Below the pieces are notes generated by a model. The model was given only the letters and a program-made list of their open reading frames with translations, did no database searches and was not told the DNA's origin. 64,000 nucleotides of DNA from Zea mays (Eukaryota > Streptophyta > Magnoliopsida > Poales > Poaceae). Positions 50,031 to 63,400 of this stretch are shown one piece after another (positions within the stretch are counted from its first letter, which is position 1; the number at the start of each line of letters is the position of its first letter). The position numbers and the translations under genes are program-made. Location of the stretch: assembly GCF_902167145.1 (NCBI RefSeq), contig NC_050104.1:496001-560000 (forward strand). Reading direction: 5' to 3'.

Positions 50031-51081
50031 AAACATATGTGGGGTGAAGTGTACGAGCCTCTGGTCGATGATCATTGGCCACACAACCCCCATTTTTGTC
50101 GAAAATAGCCATGAACGATAATTTTCAATGACACTGAAGGCTAACACCTATGGATTTTTGACCAAGAAATGGTCTCCACCAAAATCCAAGAATTTGATCT
50201 ATGGCAAGGAAACATATGTGTAGTGAGGTGTATGAGCCTCTGGTCGAAGATCAATGGCCACACAACTCCCATTTTTGTCGAAAATAACCATGAATGACCA
50301 TTTTCAATAATACCGAAGGCTAACACGTACGAAATTTTGACCAAGAAATGGTCTCCACCAGAAATCCAAGAATGTGATCTATGGTAAGGAAACATATGTG
50401 GGGTGAGGTGTACGAGCCTCTGGTCGATGATAAATGGCCACACAACCCCCCATTTTTTATGAAAATAGCCATGAACGACCATTTTTAATAATACCAGAGG
50501 CTAACACCTACGGATTTTTTACCAAGAAATGGTCTCCACCAGAAATCCAAGAATGTGATCTATGGCAAGGAAACATATGTGGGGTGAAGTGTACGAGCCT
50601 CTGGTCGATGATCATTGGCCACACAACCCCCATTTTTGTCGAAAATAGCCATGAACGATAATTTTCAATGACACTGAAGGCTAACACCTATGGATTTTTG
50701 ACCAAGAAATGGTCTCCACCAAAATCCAAGAATTTGATCTATGGCAAGGAAACATATGTGTAGTGAGGTGTATGAGCCTCTGGTCGAAGATCAATGGCCA
50801 CACAACTCCCATTTTTGTCGAAAATAACCATGAATGACCATTTTCAATAATACCGAAGGCTAACACGTACGAAATTTTGACCAAGAAATGGTCTCCACCA
50901 GAAATCCAAGAATGTGATCTATGGTAAGGAAACATATGTGGGGTGAGGTGTACGAGCCTCTGGTCGATGATAAATGGCCACACAACCCCCCATTTTTTAT
51001 GAAAATAGCCATGAACGACCATTTTTAATAATACCAGAGGCTAACACCTACGGATTTTTTACCAAGAAATGGTCTCCACCA
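50031..51081 (+). repeat. Exact three-monomer (540-bp) tandem duplication
   Basis: Positions 50031-50541 and 50571-51081 are identical over 511 bp by line-by-line comparison, offset exactly 540. The identity includes private variants (CACAACTCCC, GAACGATAATTTTC, CCACCAAAATCCAAGAATTT, a CCCCCCATTTTTTATG run). It ends at an A/G difference at 51082/50542 and a G/A difference at 50570/50030. Confidence 0.95.
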
Positions 51082-54000
51082 AAAATCCAAGAATGTGATC
51101 TATGGCAAGGAAACATATGTGGGGTGAGGTGTACGAGCCTCTGGTCGATGATAAATGGCCACACAACCCCCATTTTAGTCGAAAATAGCCATGAACGACC
51201 ATTTTCAATAATACCGAAGGCTAACACCAACGGATTTTAAACTAAGAAATGGTCTCCACCAGAAATCCAAGAATGTGATCTATGGCAAGAAACTATGTGG
51301 GGTGAAGTGTACGAGCCTCTGGTCGATGATCAATGGCCACACAACCCCCATTTTTGTCGAAAATAGCCATGAACGACCATTTTCAATGACACTGAAGGCT
51401 AACGCCTACGGATTTTTGACCAAGAACTGGTTTCCACCATAAATCCAAGAATGTGATCTATGGCAAGGAAACATATGTGTAGTGAGATGTATGAGCCTCT
51501 GGTCAAAGATCAATGGCCACACAACCCCCATTTTTGTCGAAAATAGCCATGAATGACAATTTTCAATAATACCGAAGGCTAACACATTCGGATTTTTGCC
51601 CAAGAAATGGTCTCCACTAGAAATCCAAGAATGTGATCTATGGCAAGGAAACATATATGGGGTGAGGTGTACGAGCCTCTGGTTGATGATCAATGGCCAC
51701 ACAACCCCCATTTTGTCAAAAATAGCCATGAACGATCATTTTCAATAATACTGAAGGCTAACACGTACGAATTTTTGACCAAGAAATGGTCTCCACCAGA
51801 AATCCAAGAATGTGATCTATTGCAAGGAAACATATGTGGGGTGAGGTGTACGAGCCTCTGGTCGATGATAAATGGCCAGACAACCCCCATTTTTGATGAA
51901 AATAGCCATGAACGACCATTTTCAATAATACCGAAGGCTAACACCTACGGATTTTTGACCAAGGAATGGTCTCCACCAGAAATCCAAGAATGTGATCTAT
52001 GGAAAGGAAACATATGTGGGGTGAGGTGTATGAGCCTCTGGTCGATGATCAATGGCCAAAGAACCCCCATTTTTGTCAAAAATAGCCATGAACGATCATT
52101 TTCAATAATACCGAAGGCTAACACCTACGGATTTTTGACCAAGAAATGGTCTCCACCAGAAATCCAAAATGTGATCAATGGCATGGAAACATATGTGGGG
52201 TGAGGTGTACGAGCCTTTGGTCCATGATCAATGGCCACACAACCCTAATTTTTGTCGAAAATAGCCATGAACGACCATTTTCAATGACACTGAAGGGTAA
52301 CACCTACAGATTTTTGACCAAGAAATGGTCTCCACCATAAGTCCAAGAATGTTATCTATGGCAAGGAAACATATGTGGGGTGAGGTGTATGGGCCTCTGG
52401 TCGTTGATCAATGGCCACACAACGCCCATTTTTTGTCGAAAATAGCGATCAACGATCATTTTCAATAATACAGATGGCTAACACGTATGGATTTTTGACC
52501 AAGAAATGGTCTCCACCAGAAATCCGAGAATGTGATATATGGCAAGGAAACATATGTGGGGTGAGGTGTACGAGCCTCTGGTCGATGATCAATGGCCACA
52601 CAACCCCCATTTTTGTCAAAAATAGCCATGAACGACCATTTTCAATGACACTGAAGGCTAACACCTACGGAATTTTGACAAAGAAATGGTCTCCACCGTA
52701 AATCCAAGAATGTGATCTATGGCAAGGAAACATATGTGTAGTGAGGTGTATGAGCCTCTGGTCGAAGATCAATGGCCACACAACACCCATTTTTGTCGAA
52801 AATCGCCATGAATGACCATTTTCAATAATACCGAAGGCTAACACATTCAGATTTTTGCCCAAGAAATGGTCTCCACCAGAAATCCAAGAATGTGATCTAT
52901 GGCAATGAAACATATGTGGGGTGAGGTGTACGAGCCTCTGGTCGATGATCAATGGCCACACAACCCCCATTTTTGTCAAAAATAGCCATGAACGACCATT
53001 TTCAATGACACTGAAGGCTAACACTCACGGATTTTTGACCAAGAAATGGTCTCCACCATAAATCCAAGAATGTGATCTATGGCAAGGAAACATATGTGTA
53101 GTGAGGTGTATGAGCCTCTGGTCGAATATCAATGGCCACACAACCCTTATTTCTGTCGAAAATAGCCATGAACGACCATTTTCAATAGTACCGAAGCTAA
53201 CACATTCGGATTTTTGACCAAGAAATGGTCTCCACCAAAAATCAAAGAATGTGATCTATGGCAAGGAAACATATGTGGGGTGAGGTTTATGAGCCTCTGG
53301 TCGATGATCAATGGCCACACAACCCCCATTTTTGTCGAAAATAGACATGAATGGCCATTTTCAATAATACCGAAGGCTAACACGTACGGATTTTTGACCC
53401 AGAAATGGTTTCCACCAAAAATCCAAGAATGTGATCTATGGCAAGGAAACATATGTGGGGTGAGGTGTACGAGCCTCTGGTCGATGATAAATGGCCACAC
53501 AACCCCCATTTTAGACGAAAATAGCCATGAACGACCATTTTCAATAATACCGAAGGCTAACACCAACGGATTCTTGACCAAGAAATGGTCTCCACCAGAA
53601 ATCCAAGAATGTGATCAATGGCAAGAAAACATATGTGGGGTAAAGTGTACGAGCCTCTGGTCGATGATCAATGGCCACACAACCCCCATTTTGTCGAAAA
53701 TTGCCATGAACGACCATTTTCAATGACACGGAAGGCTAACACCAACAGATTTTTGCCCAAGAAATGGTCTCCACCATAAATCCAAGAATGTGATCTATGG
53801 CAAGGAAACATATGTAAGGTGAGGTGTATGAGCCTCTGGTCGATGATAAATGGCCACACAACCCCCTTTTTTACGAAAATAGCCATGAACGACCATTTTC
53901 AATAATACCGAAGGCTGACACCTACGGATTTTTGATCAAGAAATGGTCTCCACCAGAAATCCAAGAATGTGATCTATGGCAAGGAAACATACGTGGGGTG

Positions 54001-54419
54001 AGGTGTATGAGCCTCTGGTCGATGATCAATGGCCACACAACCCCCATTTTTGTCGAAAATAGCCATGAACGACCATTTTCAATAATAACGAAGGCTAACA
54101 CCTAAGGATTTTTTACCAAGAAACGTTCTCCACCAGAAATCCAAAATGTGATCTATGGCAAGGAAACATATGTGGGGTGAGGTGTACGAGCCTCTGGTCG
54201 ATGATCAATGGCCACACAACCCCCATTTTTGTCGAAAATAGACATGAACGACCATTTTCAATGACACTGAAGGCTAACACCTACGAATTTTTGACCAAGA
54301 AATGGTCTCCACTAGAAATCCAAGAATGTGATCTATGGCAAGGAAAGATATGTGGGGTGAGGTGTATGGGCCTCTGGCCGATGATCAATGGCCACACAAC
54401 GCCCATTTTTATCGAAAAT

Positions 54420-54435
54420 CGCCATGAAAATCGCT
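54420..54435. other. 16-bp centre of a large satellite palindrome
   Basis: The left arm ends CCCATTTTTATCGAAAAT at 54419 and the right arm starts ATTTTCGATAAAAATGGG at 54436. The centre reads CGCCATGAAAATCGCT. Mirror symmetry (coordinate sum near 108855) holds outward for more than 3 kb. Confidence 0.9.
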
Positions 54436-57400
54436 ATTTTCGATAAAAATGGGCCTTGTGTGGCCATTGATCATCGGCCAGAGGCCCATACACCTCACCC
54501 CACATATGTTTCCTTACCAAAGATCACATTCTTGGATTTCTAGTGGAGACCATTTCTTGGTCAAAAATCCGTAGGTGTTAGCCTTCAGTGTCATTGAAAA
54601 TGGTCGTTCATGTCTATTTTCGACAAAAATGGGGGTTGTGTGGCCATTGATCATCGACCTGAGGCTCGTACACCTCACCCCACATATGTTTCCTTGCCAT
54701 AGATCACATTTTGGATTTCTGGTGGAGAACATTTCTTGGTCAAAAATCCGTAGGTGTTAGCCTTCGGTATTATTGAAAATGGTCGTTCATGGCTATTTTC
54801 GACAAAAATGGGGGTTGTGTGGCCATTGATCATCGACTAGAGGCTCATACACCTCACCCCACGTATGTTTCCTTGCCATAGATCACATTTTTGGATTTCT
54901 GGTGGAGACCATTTATTGATCAAAAATCCGTAGGTGTTAGCCTTCGGTATTATTGAAAATGGTCGTTCATGGCTATTTTCGTAAAAAACGGGGGTTGTGT
55001 GGCCATTTATCATCGACCAGAGGCTCATACACCTCACCTCACATATGTTTCATTGCCATAGATCACATTCTTGGATTTATGGTGGAGACCATTTCTTGGG
55101 CAAAAATCCGTAGGTGTTAGCCTTCCGTGTCATTGAAAATGGTCGTTCATGGCAATTTTCGACAAAATGGGGGTTGTGTCGCCATTGATCATCGACCAGA
55201 GGCTCGTATAGTTTACCCCACATATGTTTTCTTGCCATTGATCACATTCTTGGATTTCTGGTGGAGACCATTTCTTGGTCAAGAATTCTTTGGTGTTAGC
55301 CTTCGGTATTATTGAAAATGGTCGTTCATGGCTATTTTCGTCTAAAATGGGGGTTGTGTGGCCATTTATCATCGACCAGAGGCTCGTACACCTCACCCCA
55401 CATATGTTTCCTTGCCATAGATCACAATCTTGGATTTTTGGTGGAGACCATTTCTGGGTCAAAAATCCGTACGTGTTAGCCTTCGGTATTATTGAAAATG
55501 GCCATTCATGGCTATTTTCGACAAAAATGGGGGTTGTGTGGCCATTGATCATCGACCAGAGGCTCATAAACCTCACCCCACATATGTTTCCTTGCCATAG
55601 ATCACATTCTTTGATTTCTGGTGGAGAGCATTTCTTGGTCAAAAATCCGAATGTGTTAGATTCGGTACTATTGAAAATGGTCGTTCATGGCTATTTTCGA
55701 CAGAAATAAGGGTTGTGTGGCCATTGATATTCGACCAGAGGCTCATACACCTCACTACACATATGTTTCCTTGCCATAGATCACATTCTTGGATTTATGG
55801 TGGAGACCATTTCATGGTCAAAAATCCGTGAGTGTTAGCCTTCAGTGTCATTGAAAATGGTCGTTCATGGCAATTTTTGACAAAAATGGGGGTTGTGTGG
55901 CCATTGATCATCGACCAGAGGCTCGTACACCTCACCCCACATATGTTTCATTGCCATAGATCACATTCTTGGATTTCTGGTGGAGACCATTTCTTGGGCA
56001 AAAATCTGAATGTGTTAGCCTTCGGTATTATTGAAAATGGTCATTCATGGCGATTTTCGACAAAAATGGGTGTTGTGTGGCCATTGATCTTCGACCAGAG
56101 GCTCATACACCTCACTACACATGTGTTTCCTTGCCATAGATCATATTCTTGGATTTATGGTGGAGACCATTTCTTCGACAAAATTCTGTAGGTGTTAGCC
56201 TTCAGTGTCATTGAAAATGGTCGTTCATGGCTATTTTCGACAAAAATGGGGGTTGTGTGGCCATTGATCATCGACTAGAGGCTCGTAAACCTTACCCCAC
56301 ATGTTTCCTTGCCATATATCACATTCTTGGATTTCTGGTGGAGACCATTTCTTGGTCAAAAATCCATACGTGTTAGCCTTCTGTATTATAGAAAATGGTC
56401 GTTGATCGCTATTTTCGACAAAAAATGGGCGTTGTGTGGCCATTGATCAACGACCAGAGGCCCATACACCTCACCCCACATATGTTTCCTTGCCATAGAT
56501 CACATTCTTGGACTTATGGTGGAGACCATTTCTTGGTCAAAAATCTGTAGGTGTTACCCTTCAGTGTCATTGAAAATGGTCGTTCATGGCTATTTTCGAC
56601 AAAAATGGGGGTTATGTGGCCATTGATCATCGACCAAAGGCTCGTACACCTCACCCCACATATGTTTCCTTGCCATAGATCACATTTTGGATTTCTGGTG
56701 GAGACCATTTCTTGGTCAAAAATCCGTAGGTGTTAGACTTCGGTATTATTGAAAATGGTCGTTCATGGCTATTTTTGACAAAAAATGGGGTTCTTTGGCC
56801 ATTGATCATCGACCAGAGGCTCATACACCTCACCCCACATATGTTTCCTTTCCATAGATCACATTCTTGGACTTCTTGTGGAGACCATTTCTTGGTCAAA
56901 AATCCGTAGGTGTTAGCCTTCGGTATTATTGAAAATGGTCGTTCATGGCTATTTTCACCAAAAATGGGGGTTGTGTGGCCATTTATCATTGACCAGAGGC
57001 TCGTATACCTCACCCCACATATGTTTCCTTGCTATAGATCACATTCTTGGAATTCTGGTGGAGTCCATTTCTTGGTCAAAAATTCTTACGTGTTAGCCTT
57101 CAGTATTATTGAAAATGATCGTTCATGGCTATTTTCGACAAAATGGGGGTTGTGTGGCCATTGATCATCGACCAGAGGCTCGTACACCTCACCCCACATA
57201 TGTTTCCTTGCCATAGATCACATTCTTGGATTTCTAGTGGAGACCATTTCTTGGGCAAAAATCCGAATGTGTTAGCCTTCGGTATTATTGAAAATTGTCA
57301 TTCATGGCTATTTTCAACAAAAATGGGGGTTGTGTGGCCATTGATCTTTGACCAGAGGCTCATACACCTCAGTACACATATGTTTCCTTGCCATAGATCA

Positions 57401-60400
57401 CATTCTTAGATTTATGGTGGAGACCAGTTCTTGGTTAAAAATCCGTAGGTGTTAGCCTTCAGTGTCATTGAAAATGGTCGTTCATGGCTATTTCCGACAA
57501 AAATGGGGGTTGTGTGGCCATTGATCATCGACCAGAGGCTCGTACACTTCACCCCACATAGGTTTTCTTGCCATAGATCACATTCTTGGATTTTTGGTGG
57601 AGACCATTTCTTATTCAAAAATCCGTTGGTGTTAGCCTTCGGTATTATTGAAAATGGCCGTTCATGGCTATTTTCGACTAAAATGGGGGTTGTGTGGCCA
57701 TTTATCATCGACCAGAGGCTCGTACACCTCACCCCACATATGTTTCCTTGCCATAGATCACATTCTTGGATTTCTGGTGGAGACCATTTATTGGTCAAAA
57801 ATCTATACGTGTTAGCCTTCAGTATTATTGAAAATGGTCATTCATGGCTATTTTCGACAAAAATGGGGGTTGTGTGGCCATTGATCATCGACCAGAGGCT
57901 CGTAAACCTCACCCCACATATGTTTCCTTGTCATAGATCACATTCTTTGATTTCTGGTGGAGACCATTACTTGGTCAAAAATCTGAATGTTTTAGCCTTC
58001 GGTACTATTGAAAATGGTCGTTCATGGCTATTTTCGACAAAAATGGGGGTTGTGTGGCCATTGATATTCGACCAAAGGCTCATACACCTCACTACACATG
58101 TTTCCTTTCCATAGATCACATTCTTGGATTTATGGTGGAGACCATTTCTTGGTCAAAAATCCGTAGGCGTTAGCGTTCAGTGTCATTGAAAATGGTCGTT
58201 CATGGCTATTTTCGACAAAAATGGGGTTTGTATGGCCATTGATCATCAACCAGAGGCTCGTACACTTCACCCCACATATGTTTTCTTGCCATAGATCACA
58301 TACTTGGATTTCTGGTGGGGACCATTTCTTGGTCAAAAATCCGTTGGTGTTAGCCTTCGGTATTATTGAAAATGGTTGTTCATGGCTATTTTCGACAAAA
58401 ATGGGGGTTGTGTGGCCATTTATCATCGACCAGAGGCTCATACACCTCACCCCACATATGTTTCCTTGCCATAGATCACATTCTTGGATTTCTGGTGGAG
58501 ACCATTTCTTGGTAAAAAATCCGTAGGTGTTAGCCTCTGGTATTATTGAAAATGGTCGTTCATGGCTATTTTCATCAAAAATGGGGGTTGTGTGGCCATT
58601 TATCATCGATCAGAGGCTCGTACACCTCACCCCACATATGTTTCCTTGCCATAGATCACATTCTTGGATTTCTGGTGGAGCCCATTTCTTGGTCAAAAAT
58701 TCGTACGTGTTAGCCTTCGGTATTATTGAAAATGGTCGTTCATGGCTATTTTCGACAAAATGGGGGTTGTGTGGCCATTGATCATCGACCAGAGGCTCGT
58801 ACACCTCACCCCACATATGTTTCCTTGCCATAGATCACATTCTCGGATTTCTGGTGGAGACCATTTCTTGGGCAAAAATCCGAATGTGTTATCCTTCGGT
58901 ATTATTGAAAATGGTCATTCATGGCTATTTTCGACAAAAATGGGGGTTGTGTGGCCATTGATCTTCGACCAGAGGCTCATACACCTCACTACACATATGT
59001 TTCCTTGCCATAGATCAAATTCTTGGATTTATGGTGGAGACCATTTCTTGGTCAAAAATCCATAGGTGTTAGCCTTCAGTGTCATTGAAAATTATCGTTC
59101 ATGGCTATTTTCGACAAAAATGGCGGTTGTGTGGCCATTGATCATCGACCAGAGGCTCGTACACTTCACCCCACATATGTTTTCTTGCCATAGATCACAT
59201 TCTTGGATTTCTGGTGGAGACCATTTCTTGGTCAAAAATCTGTTGGTGTTAGCCTTCTGTATTATTGAAAATGGTCGTTCATGGCTATTTTCGACTGAAA
59301 TGGGGGTTGTGTGGCCATTTATCATCGACCAGAGGCTCATACACCTCAACCCACATATGTTTCCTTGCCATAGATCACATTCTTGGATATCTGGTGGAGA
59401 CCATTTTTTGGTCAAAAATCTGTACGTGTTAGCCTTCGGTATTATTCAAAATGGTCATTCATGGCTATTTTCGACAAAAATGGGGGTTGTGTGGCCATTG
59501 ATCATCGACCAAAGGCTCGTACGCCTCACCCCACATATGTTTCCTTGCCATAGATCACATTCTTTGATTTCTGGTGGAGACCATTTCTTGGTCAAAAATC
59601 CGAATGTGTTAGCCTTCGGAACTGTTGAAAATGGTCGTTCATGGCTATTTTCGACAAAAATGGGGGTTGTGTTTCCATTGATATTGGACCAGAGGCTCAT
59701 ACACCTCACTACACATATGTTTCCTTGCCATAGATCACATTCTTGGATTTATGGTGGACACCATTTCTTGGTCAAAAATCCGTAGGTGTTAGCCTTTAGT
59801 GTCATTGAAAATGGTCGTTCATGGCTATTTTCGACAAAAAATAGGGTTGTGTGGCCATTGATCGTCGACCAGAGGATCATACACCTCACCCCACATATGT
59901 TTCCTTGCCGTAGATCACATTCTTGGATTTTTGGTGGAGACCATTTCTTGGTCAAAAATCCGTAGGTGTTAGCCTTAGGTATTATTGAAAATGGTCGTTC
60001 ATGGCTATTTTCGACAAAAATGGAGGTTGTGTGGCCATTGATAATCGACCAGAGGCTCATACACCTCACCCCACATATGTTTCCTTGAAATAAATCACAT
60101 TCTTGGATTTCTGGTGGAGACCATTTCTTGGTCAAAAATCCGTAGGTGTTAGCCTCTAGTATTATTGAAAATGGTCGCTCATGGCTATTTTCATAAAAAA
60201 TGGGGGTTGTGTGGCCATTTATCATCGACTAGAGGCTCATAAACCTCACCCCACATATGTTTCCTTGCCATAGATCACATTCTTGTATTTCTGGTGGAGA
60301 CCATTTCTTGGTCAAAAACTCGTACGTGTTAGCCTTCGGTATTATTGAAAATGGTCGTTCATGGCTATTTTCGGCAAAATGGGGGTTGTGTGGCCATTGA

Positions 60401-63400
60401 TCATCGACCAGAGGCTCGTACACCTCACCCCACATATGTTTCCTTGCCATAGATCACATTCTTAGATTTCTGGTGGAGACCATTTCTTGGGCAAAAATCT
60501 GAATGTGTTAGCCTTTGGTATATTTGAAAATGGTCATTCATGGCTATTTTCGACAAAAATGGGGGTTGTGTGGCCATTGATCTTCGACCAGAGGCTCATA
60601 CACCTCACTACACATAAGTTTCCTTGCCATAGATCACATTCTTGGATTTATGGTGGAGACCATTTCTTGGTCAAAAATCCGTAGGTGTTAGCCTTCAGTG
60701 TCATTGAAAATGGTCGTTCATGGCTATTTTCGACAAAAATTAGGGTTGTGTGGCCATTGATCGTCGACCTGAGGCTCATACACCTCACCCCACATATGTT
60801 TCCTTGCCATAGATCACATTCTTGGATTTCTGGTGGAGACCATTTCTTGGTCAAAAATCCGTAGGTGTTAGCCTTCGGTATTATTGAAAATGGTCGTTCA
60901 TGGCTATTTTTGACAAAAATTGGGGTTGTGTGGCCATTGATCATCGCCAGAGGCTCATACACCTCACCCCACATATGTTTCCTTGCCATAGATCACATTT
61001 TTGGATTTCTGGTGGAGACCATTTCTTGGTCAAAAATCCGTAGGTGTTAGCCTCTAGTATTATTGAAAATGGTCGCTCATGCCTATTTTCATAAAAAATG
61101 GGGGTTGTGTGGCCATTAATCATCGACTAGAGGCTCATAAACCTCACCCCACATATGTTTCCTTGCCATAAATCACATTCTTGGATTTCTGGTGGAGACC
61201 ATTTCTTGGTCAAAAACTCGTACGTGTTAGCCTTCGGTATTATTGAAAATGGTCGTTCATGGCTATTTTCGGCAAAATGGGGGTTGTGTGGCCATTGATC
61301 ATCGACCAGAGGCTCGTACACCTCACCCCACATATGTTTCCTTGCCATAGATCACATTCTTGGATTTCTGGTGAAGACCATTTCTTGGTCAGAAATCCAT
61401 AGGTGTTAGCCTTTAGTGTCATTGAAAATGGTCGTTCATGGCTATTTTCGACAAAAATGGGGGTTGTGTGGCCATTGATCATCGACCAGAGGCTCGTACA
61501 CTTCACCTCACATATGGTTTCTTTCCATAGATCACATTCTTGGATTTCTGGAGGAGTCCATTCCTTCGTCAAAAATCCGTTGGAGTTAGCCTTCGGTATT
61601 ATTGAAAATGGTCGTTCATGGCTATTTTCGACTAAAATGGGGGTTGTGTGGCCATTTATCATCGACCAGAGGCTCGTGCAATTCACCCCACATATGTTTC
61701 CTTGCCGTAGATCACATTCTTGGATTTCTGGTGGAGACCATTTCTTGGTCAAAAATCCGTACGTGTTAGCCTTCGGTATTATTGAATATGGTCATTCATG
61801 GGTATTTTTGACAAAAATGGGAGTTGTGTGGCCAATGATCATCGACCAGAGGCTCGTACACCTCACCCCACATATGTTTCCTTGCCATAGATCACATTCT
61901 TGGATTTCCGGTGGAGACCATTTATTGGTCAAAAATCTGTACATGTTAGCCTTCAGTATTATTGAAAATGGTCATTCATGGCTATTTTCGACAAAAATGG
62001 GGGTTGTGTGGCCATTGATCATCGACCAGAGGCTCGTAAACCTCACCCCACATATGTTTCCTTGCCATAGATCACATTCTTTGATTTCTGGTGGAGACCA
62101 TTTCTTGGTCAAAAATCTAAATGTTTTAGCCTTCGGTACTATTGAAAATGGTCGTTCATGGCTATTTTTGACAAAAATGGGGGTTGTGTGGCCATTGATA
62201 TTCAACCAAAGGCTCATACACCTCACTACACATATGTTTCCTTGCCATAGATCAAATTATTGGATTTATCGTGGAGACCATTTCTTGGTCAAAAATCCGT
62301 AGGTGTTAGCCTTTAGTGTCATTGAAAATGGTCGTTCATGGCTATTTTCGACAAAAATGGGGTTTGTGTGGCCATTGATCATCGACCAGAGGCTTGTACA
62401 CTTCACCCCACATATGTTTTCTTGCCAGAGATCACATTCTAGGATTTCTGGTGGAGACCATTTCTTGGTCAAAAATCCGTTGGTGTTAGCCTTCGGTATT
62501 ATTGAAAATGGTCGTTCATGGCTATTTTCGACTAAAATGGGGGTTGTGTGGCCATTTATCATCGTCCAGAGGCTCATACACCTCACCCCACATATGTTTC
62601 CTTGCCATAGATCACATTCTTGGATTTCTGGTGGAGACCATTTCTTGGTCAAAAATCCGTACGTGTTAGCCTTCGGTATTATTGAAAATGGTCATTCATG
62701 GCTATTTTCGACAAAAATGGGGGTTGTGTGGCCATTGATCTTCAACCAGAGGCTCATACACCTCACTACACTTATGTTTCCTTGCCATAGATCACATTCT
62801 TGGATTTTTGGTGGAGACCATTTCTTGGTCAAAAATCCATAGGTGTTAGCCTTCAGTGTCATTGAAAATGGTCGTTCATGGCTATTTTCGACAAAAATGG
62901 GGGTTGTGTGGCCATTGATCATCGACCAGAGGTCGTACACTTCACCCCACATATGTTTTTTTGACATAGATCACATTCTTGGATTTCTAGAGGAGGCCAT
63001 TTCTTGGTCAAAAATCTGTTGGTGTTAGCCTTCGGTATTATTGAAAATGGTCGTTCATGGCTATTTTTGACTAAAATGGGGGTTGTGTGGCCATTTATCA
63101 TCGACCAGAGGCTCGTACAATTCACCACACATATGTTTCCTTGCCATAGATCACATTCTTGGATTTCTGGTGGAGACCATTTCTTGGTCAAAAATCCGTA
63201 CGTGTTAGCCTTCGGTATTATTTAAAATGGTCATTCATGGCTATTTTCGACACAAATGGGGGTTGTGTGGCCATTGATCTTCGACCAGAGGCTCATACAC
63301 CTCACTACACATATGTTTCCTTGCCATAGATCACATTCTTGGATTTATGGTGGAGACCATTTCTTGGTCAAAAATCCATAGGTGTTAGCCTTCAGTGTCA

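Larger units (their letters stand above)
43315..54419 (+). repeat. Knob180 satellite array, segment B2 (marker on plus strand)
   Basis: About 62 monomers in orientation B. The start resembles B1 from about 7,000: the variants GGCAAGAAACATA (44270 against 7645), CAAGATTTTGATCTATGGCA (44970 against 8167) and the 6-bp duplication GACCACGACC (43637 and 45797 against 8971) appear in the same order. The second half is the mirror image of A4. The segment contains the exact 540-bp duplication at 50031-51081. Confidence 0.95.
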
